Source: JBCBWG01 sp038523925 (GTDB lineage: Bacteria; Pseudomonadota; Alphaproteobacteria; Rhizobiales; Hyphomicrobiaceae). From it: a stretch of 64,000 nucleotides of DNA. Each line of letters begins with the position of its first letter. Position 1 is the first letter of the stretch. The notes beneath the pieces are model-generated. The model was not told the origin of the DNA. It searched no databases and saw nothing but the letters and a program-made list of their open reading frames with translations. This document shows positions 49,438-57,796 of the stretch, one piece after another. Position numbers and translations under genes: made by a program. The DNA lies in NCBI GenBank assembly GCA_038523925.1, contig JBCBIY010000001.1, positions 248,001-312,000 of the forward strand. The letters are read 5' to 3'.

Positions 49438-50763
49438 TTAAGCGATCGCCCCGCGGGCCTGCTCGAAGGCGTGGCCGATGCGGAGGGCGAGCGGATCGTC
49501 AAAGCGCCGGACCATGACCTGCAGCGATGTCGGCATGCCGCTTGGTGCGAGCCCGATCGGTACCGACAGGCCGCACAACTCCAGATAGTTTGCGGGGCGG
49601 GTGTAGAGCGACATCTCGTAGTTGTTCTCGTCGGCATCTGCGATTGGGATTGCCGTAATCGGCGCGCTTGGGATGACGAGCGCATCGAAGCGATCAAGGC
49701 GCGCTAGGAAGTCTGCGATCGCAAGGTGTCGTTCGCGCTGCGCGATGATGCGATCCTTCGCTGTAAGATCGCGGCCAACATGCATGCGCATGCGCGTCGT
49801 CTCGTTCATCGGTGCATCCGGGTCGTCAGCGAGTTCGTCATGAAACGCGTACGCGTCGCTTGAGACGATGCGTGTTGCCCGGGTCTGGTATTCGAGAAAC
49901 GTCATCGGAAGCTGCAAGGGCGCAAGCGTTGCCCCGAGCTGACCAAGGATGCCCTGCGCGCGCGTATAAGCTTCGCTGACCTCACGCGTGACCTGCTGCA
50001 GATCGTCTGGTTGCAGGATTGCGAGGCGGAGCCCGCTTATGCCGCGCTCGATGTCGGCGAGTGGATCTTTGCGTGAGACATCGATCGTTGTCGGGTCGCT
50101 GCGATCTTCGCCCTGCATCGCGGACAGCATCTCAGCCGCGCGGTGCACGGTGTCGGTGAGCGGGCCAACCGTATCGAACGTGTCTGACAACGGGACAACG
50201 CCGGATCGGCTGACCAGTCCGATCGAGGTCTTGAGCCCAACGCAGCCGCAGAACGCTGCGGGGATGCGGACCGATCCGCCGGTGTCGGTGCCGAGGCCGG
50301 CTGGGAGCAGTCCACTGCCAACCGCGACGCCCGTGCCGCTGGACGAGCCACCCGGCGTGTAATGGGCGGCGTCGTTCCAAGGGTTCTTCGGCGTGCCGAT
50401 CGCTTTGTTTGTGCCCCAGCCGCCGAACGCGAACTCGACCGTGTTCGTCTTGGCCGCGATCACGGCACCGGCTGCGCGGAGCTTGGCAACGACGAAGGCA
50501 TCTTTCGCCGCCGGTGGCGGTGCGGGCCGCGTGGCTGAGCCGGCGTGCGTCGCCAATCCCGCGACATCGATGATGTCCTTGACGCCAATCGGAACGCCGT
50601 GGAGCGGCCCAAGACTGACGCCGTGCGCCGTCAACGCGTCGAGGTAAGCAGCCGTCGCGCGCGCGGCAGCCTTCGGGAGTGCGGAGAACGCGAACAGGTC
50701 CGCGCCTCGCGCTTCGCATGTCTCGAGGGTCGTCTCAATGGCCGTGCTGATCGTGTTCTTCAT
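49438..50763 (-). CDS. Amidase-signature family hydrolase
   Basis: This 441-residue protein shows the Ser-cisSer-Lys triad of amidase-signature enzymes: Lys in GVPIGVKDIIDVAG, the cis-Ser in TPGGSSSGTGVAVGSG and the nucleophile in GTDTGGSVRIPAAFCG. Such enzymes hydrolyse amides, including allophanate, biuret, malonamide or indoleacetamide. It is the last gene of a minus-strand operon of a peptide-type importer and an asparaginase-like gene, so it probably releases ammonia from imported amides. The ATG at 50763 lies 37 bases after the asparaginase-like stop. Glutamyl-tRNA amidotransferase GatA is unlikely because gatB/gatC are absent and the match is to stand-alone amidases. Confidence 0.9.
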   Translation of the reverse strand: MKNTISTAIETTLETCEARGADLFAFSALPKAAARATAAYLDALTAHGVSLGPLHGVPIGVKDIIDVAGLATHAGSATRPAPPPAAKDAFVVAKLRAAGAVIAAKTNTVEFAFGGWGTNKAIGTPKNPWNDAAHYTPGGSSSGTGVAVGSGLLPAGLGTDTGGSVRIPAAFCGCVGLKTSIGLVSRSGVVPLSDTFDTVGPLTDTVHRAAEMLSAMQGEDRSDPTTIDVSRKDPLADIERGISGLRLAILQPDDLQQVTREVSEAYTRAQGILGQLGATLAPLQLPMTFLEYQTRATRIVSSDAYAFHDELADDPDAPMNETTRMRMHVGRDLTAKDRIIAQRERHLAIADFLARLDRFDALVIPSAPITAIPIADADENNYEMSLYTRPANYLELCGLSVPIGLAPSGMPTSLQVMVRRFDDPLALRIGHAFEQARGAIA

Positions 50764-50799
50764 CGGTCTTACTGGTCCCGGTTACGGCGAAGTCTGTGG

Positions 50800-51804
50800 T
50801 CAACACGTTGCGATCAACTCGGCGATCTCAGCGCGGTCGTTCGTGCGGTTGAGCGCAAGCGCCAGAAGGATGCGCGCCTTTTGCGGGTTGAGGTTGTCGG
50901 CTCCGATGAAGCCACCCGCCGCGACGCGCTCCATCGTAGGCACGCGGCCACTTCCAGCACGGCTTGACTGCAACACGACCAGCCCCTGATCGACAGCGGA
51001 CTTGAGCGCATCGAACTCTGCTGGCGAGACGAAGCCCGGTGCAAAGCCAGCGCTCACGATGCCCTTGGCGCCTGCCGCGACGAATGCCCGAACAGCCGTC
51101 CCGTCGCATCCGGCGTAGCAGTATGAGATGTCGACGCGGGCCGCGTTGGCGACATCTGCCCGCGTGAAGGGCGTATCAGGCGCAAGGCGCCGCACCGGTT
51201 TGCGGTAGATCGCGATTTGGTCCGCATCGACATGCCCGAGCACGCCGAAGTCCGGCGACCGGAAGGTGTGCAGCCGCCAGGTCGAGGTCTTGGTCACCTC
51301 ACGCGCGGCTTGGATTTCGTCATTGAGGACGACGAGAACGCCAAGGCCGCGCGCTTCGTCTGAGGCTGCCACGCGAACGGCGTTGGCCATGTTGATCGCC
51401 GCGTCTGTCGAGAGCCCGGTCGACGGCCGCTGCGCGCCGGTCAAGACAATCGGCAGGTCGGTTTTGACCGTCAGGTTGAGGGCGTAGGCGGTCTCTTCCA
51501 GCGAGGCGGTGCCGTGAAGAATGACGATGCCTGCCAGGTCCGAATGGGTCGCGACCTGTTCTTCGATCAGCTCGAGGAGCCTCGCCCAAGCCGCGAAATC
51601 CATCTGCGTGCTTGGAACCACCGGAAACGCAACGGGTATGAGTTCGGCGGCTTTCGAAGCGGACGGAAACGCTTCGATCATGCCGGCCGCGTCGTGCATC
51701 TTTCCGAGCGTCACGTAGTCCTGCAGATCGAATTCATCGCGGCCGATCGATGAGATGGTGCCGCCCGTCCCGATCACCGCAACCTTGCGTCTTGTGCGGC
51801 TCAT
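50800..51804 (-). CDS. Asparaginase-family amidohydrolase with altered active site
   Basis: This protein of 334 residues has the asparaginase framework: nucleophile Thr16 in VIGTGGTISSIG, Thr99 in LHGTASLEETAY and Lys172 in REVTKTSTW. In classical type II asparaginases the second motif reads HGTDT; here the Asp after Thr99 is Ala100, so one residue of the Thr-Asp-Lys set is missing. There is no signal peptide with the chosen ATG 51804, which overlaps the ATPase stop (ATGA). The open frame extends upstream only as antisense of the ATPase gene. Context (peptide importer, amidase) supports hydrolysis of an amide, but perhaps not free asparagine. Confidence 0.88.
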   Translation of the reverse strand: MSRTRRKVAVIGTGGTISSIGRDEFDLQDYVTLGKMHDAAGMIEAFPSASKAAELIPVAFPVVPSTQMDFAAWARLLELIEEQVATHSDLAGIVILHGTASLEETAYALNLTVKTDLPIVLTGAQRPSTGLSTDAAINMANAVRVAASDEARGLGVLVVLNDEIQAAREVTKTSTWRLHTFRSPDFGVLGHVDADQIAIYRKPVRRLAPDTPFTRADVANAARVDISYCYAGCDGTAVRAFVAAGAKGIVSAGFAPGFVSPAEFDALKSAVDQGLVVLQSSRAGSGRVPTMERVAAGGFIGADNLNPQKARILLALALNRTNDRAEIAELIATC

Positions 51805-52844
51805 GCAACACCTTCCCGGTCCGGTGGCGCTGTCGATGTCCCAACCAGCGGTTTGCCAGCGTGAATGCAGGCTGCGACGTGGCCCGGCGTCACGACCGCG
51901 GTTGCCGGATACTGCGTGAGGCAGACAGGCTGCACCAGCCCGCAACGCGGCGCGAAGGCACAGCCCGGTGGCAACCGGGAGAGATCGGGCGGCGAGCCAT
52001 CGATGGCCTGCAGCCGCTGCCCGCGCATTGAGCCTTTCACGGTCGACGCCATGAGCCCGCGCGTATAGGGGTGTGCCGGGTTCGCAAACACGTCGCGCAC
52101 GGGCCCCGTTTCGACGAAGCGTCCCGCGTACATGACGGCAATGCGATCCCCGATCTCGATTGCAACGCCGATGTCGTGCGTGACGAACACAACCGCCATG
52201 CCCAGTTCGCGTTGTAGCTTTCGGAGCAGCAGCAGGATCTGGATCTGCACGGTCGCATCGAGCGCGGTCGTCGGCTCATCGGCAAGCAGCAAGCTCGGAT
52301 TGCAAGCAAGCGCCAGCGCGATCATCGCACGCTGGCGCATGCCACCCGACAGCTCGAACGGATAGTTCTTCAACCGGCGTGCCGCTGACGGAATTTGCAC
52401 AAGCTCCAACAGGTCCAGCGCCCGCTTGCGTGCATCGGCGTCGGATATAGCTTCGTGCCGCCGGATCGTCTCGACGATTTGATCGCCGACCGTGAACACC
52501 GGGTCGAACGCCGTCATCGGCTCTTGAAAGATCATCGAGACGGTCGGGCCGCGCAGGTCCGACATGGCGTCATCGCTGAGGGCCACGATGTCGTGGTGAT
52601 CAAGCCGGATGTTGCCGCTGATCGTCGTCTTCTTTTCCGGCAGCAGTTTCATCAATGCCCGCATCGTCACGGATTTGCCGGAGCCGGACTCGCCGAGGAT
52701 ACAGAGCACCTCACCGCGATCGAGCGTGAAGTCGACGCCATTGACGGCGTTCACCGTCCCGTCCTGCGACGTGAACGCGACGCGCAGATCGCTCACCGCG
52801 ACGAGCGGGTCCTGCGCCGCCGGTGTCGTTGCCGACGCGCTCAT
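51801..52844 (-). CDS. Oligopeptide-type ABC transporter ATP-binding protein (DppD/OppD-like)
   Basis: This 347-residue ATPase has Walker A GESGSGKS, signature LSGGMRQRAMIALALA, Walker B LLLADEPTTALD and the C-terminal oligopeptide-transporter extension with RLPPGCAFAPRCGLVQPVC, which carries Cys residues usual for a [4Fe-4S]-type or zinc knuckle in this group. Its ATG overlaps the stop of the partner ATPase, and its own stop overlaps the asparaginase-like start. It powers import of peptides or related amides with the partner ATPase upstream. Confidence 0.94.
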   Translation of the reverse strand: MSASATTPAAQDPLVAVSDLRVAFTSQDGTVNAVNGVDFTLDRGEVLCILGESGSGKSVTMRALMKLLPEKKTTISGNIRLDHHDIVALSDDAMSDLRGPTVSMIFQEPMTAFDPVFTVGDQIVETIRRHEAISDADARKRALDLLELVQIPSAARRLKNYPFELSGGMRQRAMIALALACNPSLLLADEPTTALDATVQIQILLLLRKLQRELGMAVVFVTHDIGVAIEIGDRIAVMYAGRFVETGPVRDVFANPAHPYTRGLMASTVKGSMRGQRLQAIDGSPPDLSRLPPGCAFAPRCGLVQPVCLTQYPATAVVTPGHVAACIHAGKPLVGTSTAPPDREGVA

Positions 52845-53920
52845 GACGCCTCCTGCAGGTCTGCCTTGCTGTGTCCCGACGCCGGATCCGTCATGTGACA
52901 GGCTGCAAGCTGACCGCTCTCATGGTCGACAACCGACAACGTTGGCGGCTTCAGCGCACACACGTCTTCGGCAAACGGGCAGCGCGTGTGAAAGCGGCAA
53001 CCGGACGGCGGGTTGATCGGGTTCGGTGGGTCGCCTGCGAGCGGCGGAGCGTCGGCCCGCTTGTCCGGGTCCATCGACGGCATCGCAGAGAGCAGGGCCT
53101 GCGTGTAGGGGTGGCGTGGGGCCGTGTAGATCCGCTCAACCGGGCCGATCTCGACGACTTTGCCGAGATACATGACGAGCACGCGGTCGCTCACGTAGTG
53201 GACGACGTGCAAATCGTGGCTGATGAAGATGTACGTAAGCTGGAGCTCGCGCTTCAAATCCATAAGCAGATTGAGCACCTGCGCCTCAACGGATTTGTCG
53301 AGCGCGGACACCGCCTCGTCTAGAATGACGATTTTCGGGTCAAGGGCGAGCGCGCGGGCGATGTTCACCCGCTGGCGTTGGCCTCCGGACAGCTCATGCG
53401 GATACCTCCGGATGAACAGGTTCGGATCGAGGCCGACCTTGCCGAGAAGTTCGCGCGCGCGCTCCCGCGCTTCGTCTTGGGGAATGCCATGAACCGTTGG
53501 GCCGAACGCAATCGTGTCTTCGATCGTCAAGCGCGGGTTGAGCGATGCATACGAGTCCTGGAAGACCATCTGCATCTGGCGGCGCATCTCGCGCAGCGTA
53601 ATGCCGTCCGGGCCAACGCGCTTGCCGTCGATCAGGAGATCGCCTTCGTCGGGCGCAATGAGCTGCATGAGCAGACGCGCCGTCGTTGACTTGCCGCAGC
53701 CGGATTCGCCGACGATGCCGAGCGTTTCCCCGCGCTTCACTTCGAAACTGACGTGATCAACCGCCTGGACGTTGGCGACGACCTTGTTCAGCAGGCCACC
53801 GCGGATCGGGAAATACTTCTTCAGATCGTTGACGGTGACGAGACTACGGCCGGCGGCCGACTGCGCCGTCTTCTGCGGCTCGGTCGTCCCTCGATCTTGC
53901 ACGTTCTCGCCGAGTGTCAT
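52841..53920 (-). CDS. Oligopeptide-type ABC transporter ATP-binding protein (DppF/OppF-like)
   Basis: This 359-residue ATPase starts with about 25 extra residues and then LKKYFPIRGGLLNKVV, a DppF/OppF feature. Walker A is GESGCGKST, the signature LSGGQRQRVNIARALA and Walker B IVILDEAVSALD. The C-terminal segment INPPSGCRFHTRCPFAEDVC is the oligopeptide-transporter Cys motif. It lies 10 bases after the permease gene and pairs with the downstream ATPase. The gene order F then D differs from the common D then F. Confidence 0.94.
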   Translation of the reverse strand: MTLGENVQDRGTTEPQKTAQSAAGRSLVTVNDLKKYFPIRGGLLNKVVANVQAVDHVSFEVKRGETLGIVGESGCGKSTTARLLMQLIAPDEGDLLIDGKRVGPDGITLREMRRQMQMVFQDSYASLNPRLTIEDTIAFGPTVHGIPQDEARERARELLGKVGLDPNLFIRRYPHELSGGQRQRVNIARALALDPKIVILDEAVSALDKSVEAQVLNLLMDLKRELQLTYIFISHDLHVVHYVSDRVLVMYLGKVVEIGPVERIYTAPRHPYTQALLSAMPSMDPDKRADAPPLAGDPPNPINPPSGCRFHTRCPFAEDVCALKPPTLSVVDHESGQLAACHMTDPASGHSKADLQEAS

Positions 53921-53930
53921 CGCGCGCTCC

Positions 53931-54830
53931 CTAGACCTTGATGTCCATTGCCGAGCGCAACCCGTCGCTTACGAGGTTGAAGCTGAGTGACGTCACGAAG
54001 ATGAAAACGCCCGGCAACGCGGCGAGCATCGGATCGACATAGATTGCTTGACGCAGCGTGTTGAGCATCAACCCCCATTCCGGCTCTGGCGGACGTGTCC
54101 CGAGGCCCAGAAACGAAAGGCCGGAGGCAAGGATGATGGACACGCTGATCAGGCTGGTTGCGTAGATGAAGATCGCGCCGAGCACATTCGATAAGACGTG
54201 AACGCGGATGATGGTTGGCGCTGACGCGCCAGATGCACGGGCGGCGTCGACGTAGTCCAGATTGCGGACCTGCGTTGTGACGCTTTCGGCGACGCGCGCA
54301 AGGGGCGGGATAAACACCAGCGTCAGCGATATGATCGCGTTGACGATGCCAGCCCCAAGCGCGCCGGAGATGGCAATCGCGAGCAGGACAGATGGAAACG
54401 CGTAGAACACGTCCATCGTGCGCATGATAATCATGTTCGTCGCGCCGCCGACGAAGCCTGCGATGATCCCAAGTGTTCCACCGATCAGGAGCGCGAAGAT
54501 GACCGGCATGATGCCCATGAAGAGCGACAGGCGCGAGCCGTAGATCAACCGGCTCAGCATATCACGGCCGGTCTCATCGGTGCCGAGCAGATGGCCTTCC
54601 GTCCCGATCGGCTTGAGCCGCTTGATCATGCTGGCTTCGTATGGGTCGCGCGGGGCGACGACGTCGGCCAGGACGGCCATAAGCAGGACGAGCACGATCA
54701 GCGACGCAAAGAAGAGCGTGACCCGGTCGCGCCGAAGCCGCTCGAGCACCGTCGACCAGTAGCCGCGCGATTGTACCGCAACTTGCGCAACGTCGATCGT
54801 AGCCGGTTCGAGGGGGGCATTGATGTTCAC
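53931..54830 (-). CDS. Oligopeptide-type ABC transporter permease (DppC-like)
   Basis: This 299-residue permease has the DppC pattern: an N-terminal helix (VTLFFASLIVLVLLMAVLADVVAP), HLLGTDETGRDMLSRLIYGSR, and the EAA-type loop YVDAARASGASAPTIIRVHV. The C-terminal segment is PPEPEWGLMLNTLRQ. The start codon is GTG at 54830 with GGGAGAG about nine bases upstream. It pairs with the DppB-like permease encoded just before it. The substrate cannot be read from the permease. Confidence 0.94.
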   Translation of the reverse strand: MNINAPLEPATIDVAQVAVQSRGYWSTVLERLRRDRVTLFFASLIVLVLLMAVLADVVAPRDPYEASMIKRLKPIGTEGHLLGTDETGRDMLSRLIYGSRLSLFMGIMPVIFALLIGGTLGIIAGFVGGATNMIIMRTMDVFYAFPSVLLAIAISGALGAGIVNAIISLTLVFIPPLARVAESVTTQVRNLDYVDAARASGASAPTIIRVHVLSNVLGAIFIYATSLISVSIILASGLSFLGLGTRPPEPEWGLMLNTLRQAIYVDPMLAALPGVFIFVTSLSFNLVSDGLRSAMDIKV

Positions 54831-54845
54831 GGCTGCGCTCTCCCG

Positions 54846-55799
54846 TTAGCCGCGACGCATGCGAGGGTCAGTCAGTGTCTGCAGAATGTCGACGACCAGG
54901 TTCAGGAACACGAAGAACATCGCGAGCACGAGAATGGTGCCTTGCAACGTCGGGATGTCTCTTCGGAAGATTGCGTCGTTCAACAGGAAGCCGGTGCCGG
55001 GCCAGTTGAAGACGGTCTCAACCAGAATAGAGCCGCCAAGGAGGTAGCCAAGCTGCAATCCCATGACGGCAAGCACGGTTGGCGCCGCGTTCTTGATGAT
55101 GTGCAGCATGATCCGGCCGTGCTGCAGTCCTTTGGCTCGGAGCGCCTGCACAAACTCCTGGCTGAGGATCTCTGCGACCGTGGCTCGGACTGTCCGCGTG
55201 ATGATCCCGCATGGGATTACGGCCAGGGTGATCGCCGGCAGGATGATGTGGCGGATGTGCTCCAAATCGAACTTCCAGCCAGCCGACCCGCCAGGGCCAA
55301 TGCCCGTCGCGGGCAGCGCGTTGAGTTCGACAGCGAAGATGATGACGAGCACGATCCCCAGCCAGTAGTGCGGCACGGACACGCCGGCCACACCGAACCC
55401 CGTGGCGAACTTGTCGATCCAGGTCCCCTGATAATAGCCCGCGAGACCGCCGAGCAGCGAGCCGAGCACAAAGCCGATGAAGCATGCGGTCAGCGCCAGC
55501 ATCAACGTGTTCGGCACGGCCACAGCGAGCTGCGCCGTGACTGGCTGACCGTTGACGACCGACAGGCCGAGATCGCCCATCAATGCGCGGCCGAGCCAAC
55601 GCGCGTATTGGATCGGCAATGGCTGGTCGAAGCCATAGTCCTTCTTCAGTTTTTCGACGACCTCAGCAGGTGCGTCTGCACCGACGACGGCGTTCAGGGG
55701 ATCGCCTGGAGCAATATGGACGAGCGCGAAAACGAGAATGGTCACCCCGAGCGAGATCGGAATCACGTAGGCGAGACGTCGAAGGATGTATTCGAACAT
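54846..55799 (-). CDS. Oligopeptide-type ABC transporter permease (DppB-like)
   Basis: This 317-residue permease begins MFEYILRRLAYVIPISLGVT and has the family segments FALVHIAPGDPLNAVVG, the EAA loop EFVQALRAKGLQHGRIMLHI and the C-terminal GSILVETVFNWPGTGFLL. It starts 109 bases after the binding-protein gene; that gap contains a strong stem-loop. With the DppC-like subunit it forms the membrane channel of a dipeptide, nickel, glutathione or amide importer. The associated amidohydrolases favour amides or short peptides over metals. Confidence 0.94.
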   Translation of the reverse strand: MFEYILRRLAYVIPISLGVTILVFALVHIAPGDPLNAVVGADAPAEVVEKLKKDYGFDQPLPIQYARWLGRALMGDLGLSVVNGQPVTAQLAVAVPNTLMLALTACFIGFVLGSLLGGLAGYYQGTWIDKFATGFGVAGVSVPHYWLGIVLVIIFAVELNALPATGIGPGGSAGWKFDLEHIRHIILPAITLAVIPCGIITRTVRATVAEILSQEFVQALRAKGLQHGRIMLHIIKNAAPTVLAVMGLQLGYLLGGSILVETVFNWPGTGFLLNDAIFRRDIPTLQGTILVLAMFFVFLNLVVDILQTLTDPRMRRG

Positions 55800-55859
55800 G
55801 TTTCGCCTTTAGCGATGTGACTAGGGGTTCTGGAAGACAAGCGCGTCGGAAGCGGCAAG

Positions 55860-55889
55860 CCCACTCCCCGCGGCTGCGCGGGAAGTGGG
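55860..55889 (-). terminator. Stem-loop between binding-protein and permease genes, no U-tract
   Basis: CCCACT-C-CCCGCG-GCTG-CGCGGG-A-AGTGGG forms a 12-bp stem with one mismatch and a four-base loop. On the minus strand it lies about 20 bases after the binding-protein stop. No T-run follows. It matches the elements after tctC and nrtA in position and strength. Confidence 0.72.
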
Positions 55890-55908
55890 TCGTTGCCCGG
55901 CTTTCGGT

Positions 55909-57531
55909 CTATTCGATGTAGACCGGCGACAGGCTTTGGAACCAGTTCTGGGCTGGCACGAAACCTTTCACCTTCTTGCTCATGGCGCGCGGCGCAACAT
56001 CATGCACGACCCACAAGAATAGCGCCTGGTCGACCTCCACCGTGTGGACCTTCGCCAGGATCTTGTCGCGCTCTTCCGGATCAAACGTGGTCGCGGCCTG
56101 CTTCAGCAGCTTGTCCATCTCGGGATCGCTGAAGAAGCCGTAATTGACGCCGTTCGGTGCGTGCAGATCGGAGCGCAGGAAGCGCGTGAACGTGCTGTAG
56201 GGATCCTGCGTCGTGTAGGAGACGTTGACGCCTTGCGCGCCGGCAGCCTGTGGTGACTTCGCGCCCGCCCGCCAGATGTCCAACAGCGCCTGCCATTCGA
56301 CGACCATGAACTCGACATCAATGCCGACCTCTTTCAGGTTCTGCTGAATGTACTCGTTCATCTGAAGCGGCATCATCTGTCCGGACCCAGATGCCGAAAT
56401 CGCCATCTTCACTTTGGCCGGGTTCTCGACGCTGAAGCCTGCTTCTTTGACGAGCTTCTTGGCCGCTTCGACATCGCGCTTGATCTCGAACGATGGCGAT
56501 CCCCACCAGGCACTGCCTTCGACAACATGGCCTTTGGCAGGGACGCCGTAGCCACCGAGCAATTGCACGATGCCTTCGCGGTCGACCGCTAGGTTTGCCG
56601 CTTTGCGCAGGCGCACGTCATTCCACGGCGAGTCGGGTAGGCGGCTGAAGTGCCATGGCCAGACATGCGGATAGACGTTTGAGACGACCTCAAAGCCTGA
56701 GGACTTGATGCGCGGGATCGCATCGGGCGCTGGTGCCTCGATCCAGTCGACCTGACCGGAAAGCAGCGCGGCTGTTCGCGCGCTTGCATCCGGCAACGGC
56801 AACAGGATCAGACGCTCGAGCTTCGGCACGCGTGCCGTGTCCCAATGCTCTTTAAACGGCACCATTTCGGCGCGCTCGCGGGCCTGGATCGCATCAAGCT
56901 TGAATGGGCCGGTACCAGACGGGTCTTGGCCAAACTTGTTCCAGTCCTTTGTTTTTTCCCATTGTGCCGGCGACGCCATCAGGACGTAGCAGATCTGAAA
57001 CGGGAAGAAGCTGTCCTCTTCGGAGAGCTGAAACTCGACTGTGTAGTCGTCAATCTTAGTGACGGACTGAAAGCTTGGAAGCCGGAAGTTGACCAGCGAG
57101 GCCTGCCGCGCGCTGTAGTGGGGCGCATCTTCTTTGAAGAGCTTCTCCATGTTGAAGATGACGGCGTCTGCATTGAACTCAGATCCGTCATGGAACTTGA
57201 CGCCCTGGCGGAGTTTGAAGGTCCATTTTGTCTTGTCGTCGGCATTGACCGACCAGCTTTCAGCCAAACCGGGGACAAGGCCGGACGGCTTATCGCTCGA
57301 CGACAAATCCCAGTTGATTAGGGCATCGTAGAGCTGCAGTCCGACAAAGCGGAAGCCTTCGAAACCGTTGTCGGGTTGGCCCCACGTCAACGGAACGTCA
57401 TTTGCCGTCATTCCTAGCCGAAGTGTGCCTTGTGCATTGGCAGTTTGGGTCGCCGCGCCAAAGCTCGCGACGGCGATCGCGATACTCAAGCTGACCGTGC
57501 TCAGAATTCGCCGAAGTCCGAATGTGAACAT
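55909..57531 (-). CDS. Oligopeptide-type ABC transporter substrate-binding protein (DppA/SBP_bac_5)
   Basis: This protein of 540 residues has a Sec signal peptide (about 34 residues, ending TANA) and the SBP_bac_5 pattern: LAESWSVNADDKTKWTFKLRQGVKFHDG, shown in part as GVKFHDGSEFNADAVIF. Later come GTGPFKL and DVRLRKAANLAVDREGIVQLL. It delivers peptides or related compounds to the downstream permeases. ATG 57531 is chosen because a perfect Shine-Dalgarno (GGAGGTGATC) stands six bases upstream; upstream Met codons would include it in the coding region. It leads the operon and is divergent from the carbamoylase-like gene. Confidence 0.94.
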   Translation of the reverse strand: MFTFGLRRILSTVSLSIAIAVASFGAATQTANAQGTLRLGMTANDVPLTWGQPDNGFEGFRFVGLQLYDALINWDLSSSDKPSGLVPGLAESWSVNADDKTKWTFKLRQGVKFHDGSEFNADAVIFNMEKLFKEDAPHYSARQASLVNFRLPSFQSVTKIDDYTVEFQLSEEDSFFPFQICYVLMASPAQWEKTKDWNKFGQDPSGTGPFKLDAIQARERAEMVPFKEHWDTARVPKLERLILLPLPDASARTAALLSGQVDWIEAPAPDAIPRIKSSGFEVVSNVYPHVWPWHFSRLPDSPWNDVRLRKAANLAVDREGIVQLLGGYGVPAKGHVVEGSAWWGSPSFEIKRDVEAAKKLVKEAGFSVENPAKVKMAISASGSGQMMPLQMNEYIQQNLKEVGIDVEFMVVEWQALLDIWRAGAKSPQAAGAQGVNVSYTTQDPYSTFTRFLRSDLHAPNGVNYGFFSDPEMDKLLKQAATTFDPEERDKILAKVHTVEVDQALFLWVVHDVAPRAMSKKVKGFVPAQNWFQSLSPVYIE

Positions 57532-57537
57532 GAGAGT

Positions 57538-57547
57538 GATCACCTCC
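57538..57547 (-). promoter_or_regulatory. Perfect Shine-Dalgarno for the binding-protein gene
   Basis: On the minus strand GGAGGTGATC matches the 3' end of 16S rRNA over all ten bases and lies six bases before ATG 57531. It decides the start and suggests very strong translation of the binding protein. Confidence 0.85.
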
Positions 57548-57682
57548 ATAAGCCGGTCAACGCGGGGTGCTGTTAACCTTCCGTAAACCATAGCAAGAGG
57601 CGTGCCATAAGAAATTTCGTATTATAATCAGAGGATTGTCGATTATTCGTGCGTTTTAATTCGCATGCGGTGTGACTGTGCA

Positions 57683-57711
57683 TTGCGCAGGATCTTCGCG
57701 GTTTTGATAAT
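57683..57711 (+). promoter_or_regulatory. Candidate sigma-70 promoter for the carbamoylase-like gene
   Basis: TTGCGC (57683-57688), 17 bases, GATAAT (57706-57711) lies 85 bases before the ATG at 57797, in an AT-rich part of the divergent region. The -35 box is weak. A further ATTATAAT at 57621-57628 offers -10 boxes for either strand but has no convincing -35. Confidence 0.35.
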
Positions 57712-57796
57712 ATTTTAGCCATGCCCGAGTTTCGGCAGCACGGTAGGTTTTCAAGCATCGCAACAAACCGAACGGCAAAGCCGCAGCAGGTTTTTC

